Shown here: positions 4,811 through 6,043 of the stretch, piece by piece | Layout of the letters: each line of letters opens with the position of its first letter | Position numbering within the stretch: the first letter of the stretch is position 1 | Assembly: GCA_021827225.1 (NCBI GenBank) | Contig: JAKAXG010000293.1 | Location: 1 to 6,043 of the forward strand | Origin: Actinomycetes bacterium | GTDB taxonomy: Bacteria; Actinomycetota; Acidimicrobiia; Acidimicrobiales; Palsa-688 | DNA: 6,043 nucleotides | Direction of reading: 5' to 3' | Notes under the pieces: model-generated | Told to the model about the DNA's origin: nothing | What the model saw: only the letters and a program-made list of their open reading frames with translations | Database searches by the model: none | Position numbers and translations under genes: made by a program

Positions 4811-6043
4811 GTGGCGTTGGACGAGCAGGTTCCCTACCAGGCGCTCTACCGGCGGTTCCGACCTCAGCGCTTCGCCGATGTGCTGGGTCAGGACCACGTC
4901 ACCCGGGCGCTGAAGGCGGCGGTCAGGGACGGCAAGGTCGCCCACGCCTACCTGTTCAGCGGCCCGCGGGGGACCGGCAAGACCAGCACGGCCCGCATCC
5001 TGGCCATGGCCCTCAACTGCGAGAATCCCCAGGACGGCGAGCCCTGCGGGGTGTGCGGGTCCTGTGTGGCGGTGCGCCAGGGCACCTCGCTCGACGTCCA
5101 GGAGCTGGACTCGGCCACCAACCGGGGTATCGACGAGATGCGCGACCTGCTCAGCCGGGTGGCGCTCGGCACCCCCGGCCGCTGGAAGGTCTACATCGTC
5201 GACGAGGTCCACCAGATCACCTCGGCGGCGGCCGCCGCGCTGTTGAAGACCCTCGAGGAGCCGCCGGCGCACGTCATCTTCGTGCTGGCCACCACCGACC
5301 CGCAGAAGGTACTCGAGACGATCCGCAGCCGGACCCAGCACTTCGAGTTCCGGCTGCTCGGGTCGGAGATCCTGACCTCGCTTCTCGCCGACGTGGCCCA
5401 GCAGGCGTCGATCGACCTGACGCCGGAGGCCATCGACCTGGTGGTCCGCCGGGGTCACGGCTCTGCCCGCGATGCCCTTTCAGCCCTGGACCAGGTGGCG
5501 GCGGCCGGCTCCATCGAGGACGACTCCGGCACCGTGTCGGCCATCGTGGATGCCATCATCGAGCGCGATCCCGGCTCGGTGCTGGTCCGGGTGGCCGAGG
5601 CGTCCACCGCCGGCCTCGAGGCCCGCCGGCTGGGGACCGAGTTGCTGGAGTACCTGCGCAACGGGTTCCTGGCGACCCGGGCGCCGTCACTGGTGCTGCT
5701 GTCCGAGGCGGCTGCCGCGGAGGTCGAAGCCCAGGCCCGCAAGCTGGGGGCGGCCGCGCTGGTGCGGGCGATGGACCTGGTCGGGCAGGCGTTGATCGAC
5801 ATGCGCGACTCGGCTGACTCCCGGACCACCCTCGAAGTGGCGCTGGTCCGCCTGGCCGCCCCCGAGATGGACGACAGCCGGGCCGCCCTGGTGGAGCGCA
5901 TCGAGCGCCTCGAGCGGGCGGTGGCGGCGGGGACGCCCGTGACCGGGGCCACCGCCCCGGCGGCGGCTGCGGCGGCGGCCGCCGTCAGCGCGGCGACAGC
6001 CGCGGCCGGCCCCGCCCCCGTCACCCCCGCCCCCGCCAGCCCG
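4811..6043 (+). CDS. dnaX: DNA polymerase III subunit gamma/tau, 3'-truncated by window edge
   Basis: 411 residues are visible without a stop. DnaX is the ATPase of the clamp loader that opens and loads the beta sliding clamp during replication. Order: family opening YQALYRRFRPQRFADVLGQDHV (9-30, counting from the GTG), Walker A GPRGTGKTS (51-59), zinc-binding Cys70, Cys79, Cys82 and Cys85 with the usual x8-x2-x2 spacing, Walker B VYIVDEVH (127-134), sensor 1 ATTDP, the SRC-type motif here SRTQ (173-176, Arg174), and sensor 2 GSARDALSALDQ (Arg220). The collar domain runs to about 370 with a short ERIERLERA helix. Then an Ala/Pro-rich linker begins at about 375 and runs off the edge; tau-specific domains would follow. 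GTG 4811 fits the TAATCT promoter and needs 10 residues before the conserved block. A TTG at 4817 is a weaker alternative start. No internal slippery A-run for gamma-type frameshifting is seen in the visible part. Confidence 0.95.
   Translation, partial: MALDEQVPYQALYRRFRPQRFADVLGQDHVTRALKAAVRDGKVAHAYLFSGPRGTGKTSTARILAMALNCENPQDGEPCGVCGSCVAVRQGTSLDVQELDSATNRGIDEMRDLLSRVALGTPGRWKVYIVDEVHQITSAAAAALLKTLEEPPAHVIFVLATTDPQKVLETIRSRTQHFEFRLLGSEILTSLLADVAQQASIDLTPEAIDLVVRRGHGSARDALSALDQVAAAGSIEDDSGTVSAIVDAIIERDPGSVLVRVAEASTAGLEARRLGTELLEYLRNGFLATRAPSLVLLSEAAAAEVEAQARKLGAAALVRAMDLVGQALIDMRDSADSRTTLEVALVRLAAPEMDDSRAALVERIERLERAVAAGTPVTGATAPAAAAAAAAVSAATAAAGPAPVTPAPASP

Noticed and set aside
4631..5458. 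Minus-strand frame of 275 codons opposite dnaX, and plus-strand frames at 5053-5817
   Set aside because: dnaX itself is open and carries all family motifs in the frame starting at 4811. These are shadows.

Overview
This window is very GC-rich (about three quarters G+C, judged by eye). It uses GTG as well as ATG starts, carries a tRNA gene without an encoded CCA end, and has TANNNT -10 hexamers placed so close to start codons that transcripts would be essentially leaderless. Together these suggest a high-GC actinobacterium (Actinomycetota), possibly Acidimicrobiia-like. The phylum is an inference from style and gene content; the class is a guess.

Layout, left to right. (1) 2-577, plus strand: the last third of enzyme I of the PTS phosphotransferase system, cut by the window edge. 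(2) 574-2754, minus strand: a two-component operon in which an OmpR/PhoB-type response regulator (2754-2074) is followed after 3 bases by its membrane histidine kinase (2070-574). The kinase ends tail-to-tail on the enzyme I gene, with the two stop codons overlapping. (3) 2842-4120, plus strand: a low-molecular-weight protein tyrosine phosphatase family gene and a fructosamine-3-kinase family gene that overlap by 38 bases. This arrangement matches a known protein-deglycation pairing. The pair is divergent from the regulator operon across only 87 bases. (4) 4356-4440: tRNA-Ser(GGA), followed by a long hairpin terminator. (5) 4525-4810: intergenic DNA with two large perfect inverted repeats (20-bp and 19-bp arms) and repeated TGGTGACAC motifs. 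(6) 4811 to the right edge, plus strand: dnaX, the DNA polymerase III gamma/tau clamp-loader subunit. It starts at a GTG predicted to be the first transcribed base and is cut in its Ala/Pro-rich linker.

Working together: the phosphatase and kinase probably act in sequence on sugar-damaged proteins (dephosphorylation of ribulosamine/erythrulosamine phosphates, then 3-phosphorylation that triggers spontaneous release). The adjacent two-component system could control them, but only proximity supports that. The tRNA-Ser and dnaX are housekeeping genes. The least explained part of the window is the repeat-rich tRNA-Ser to dnaX spacer.
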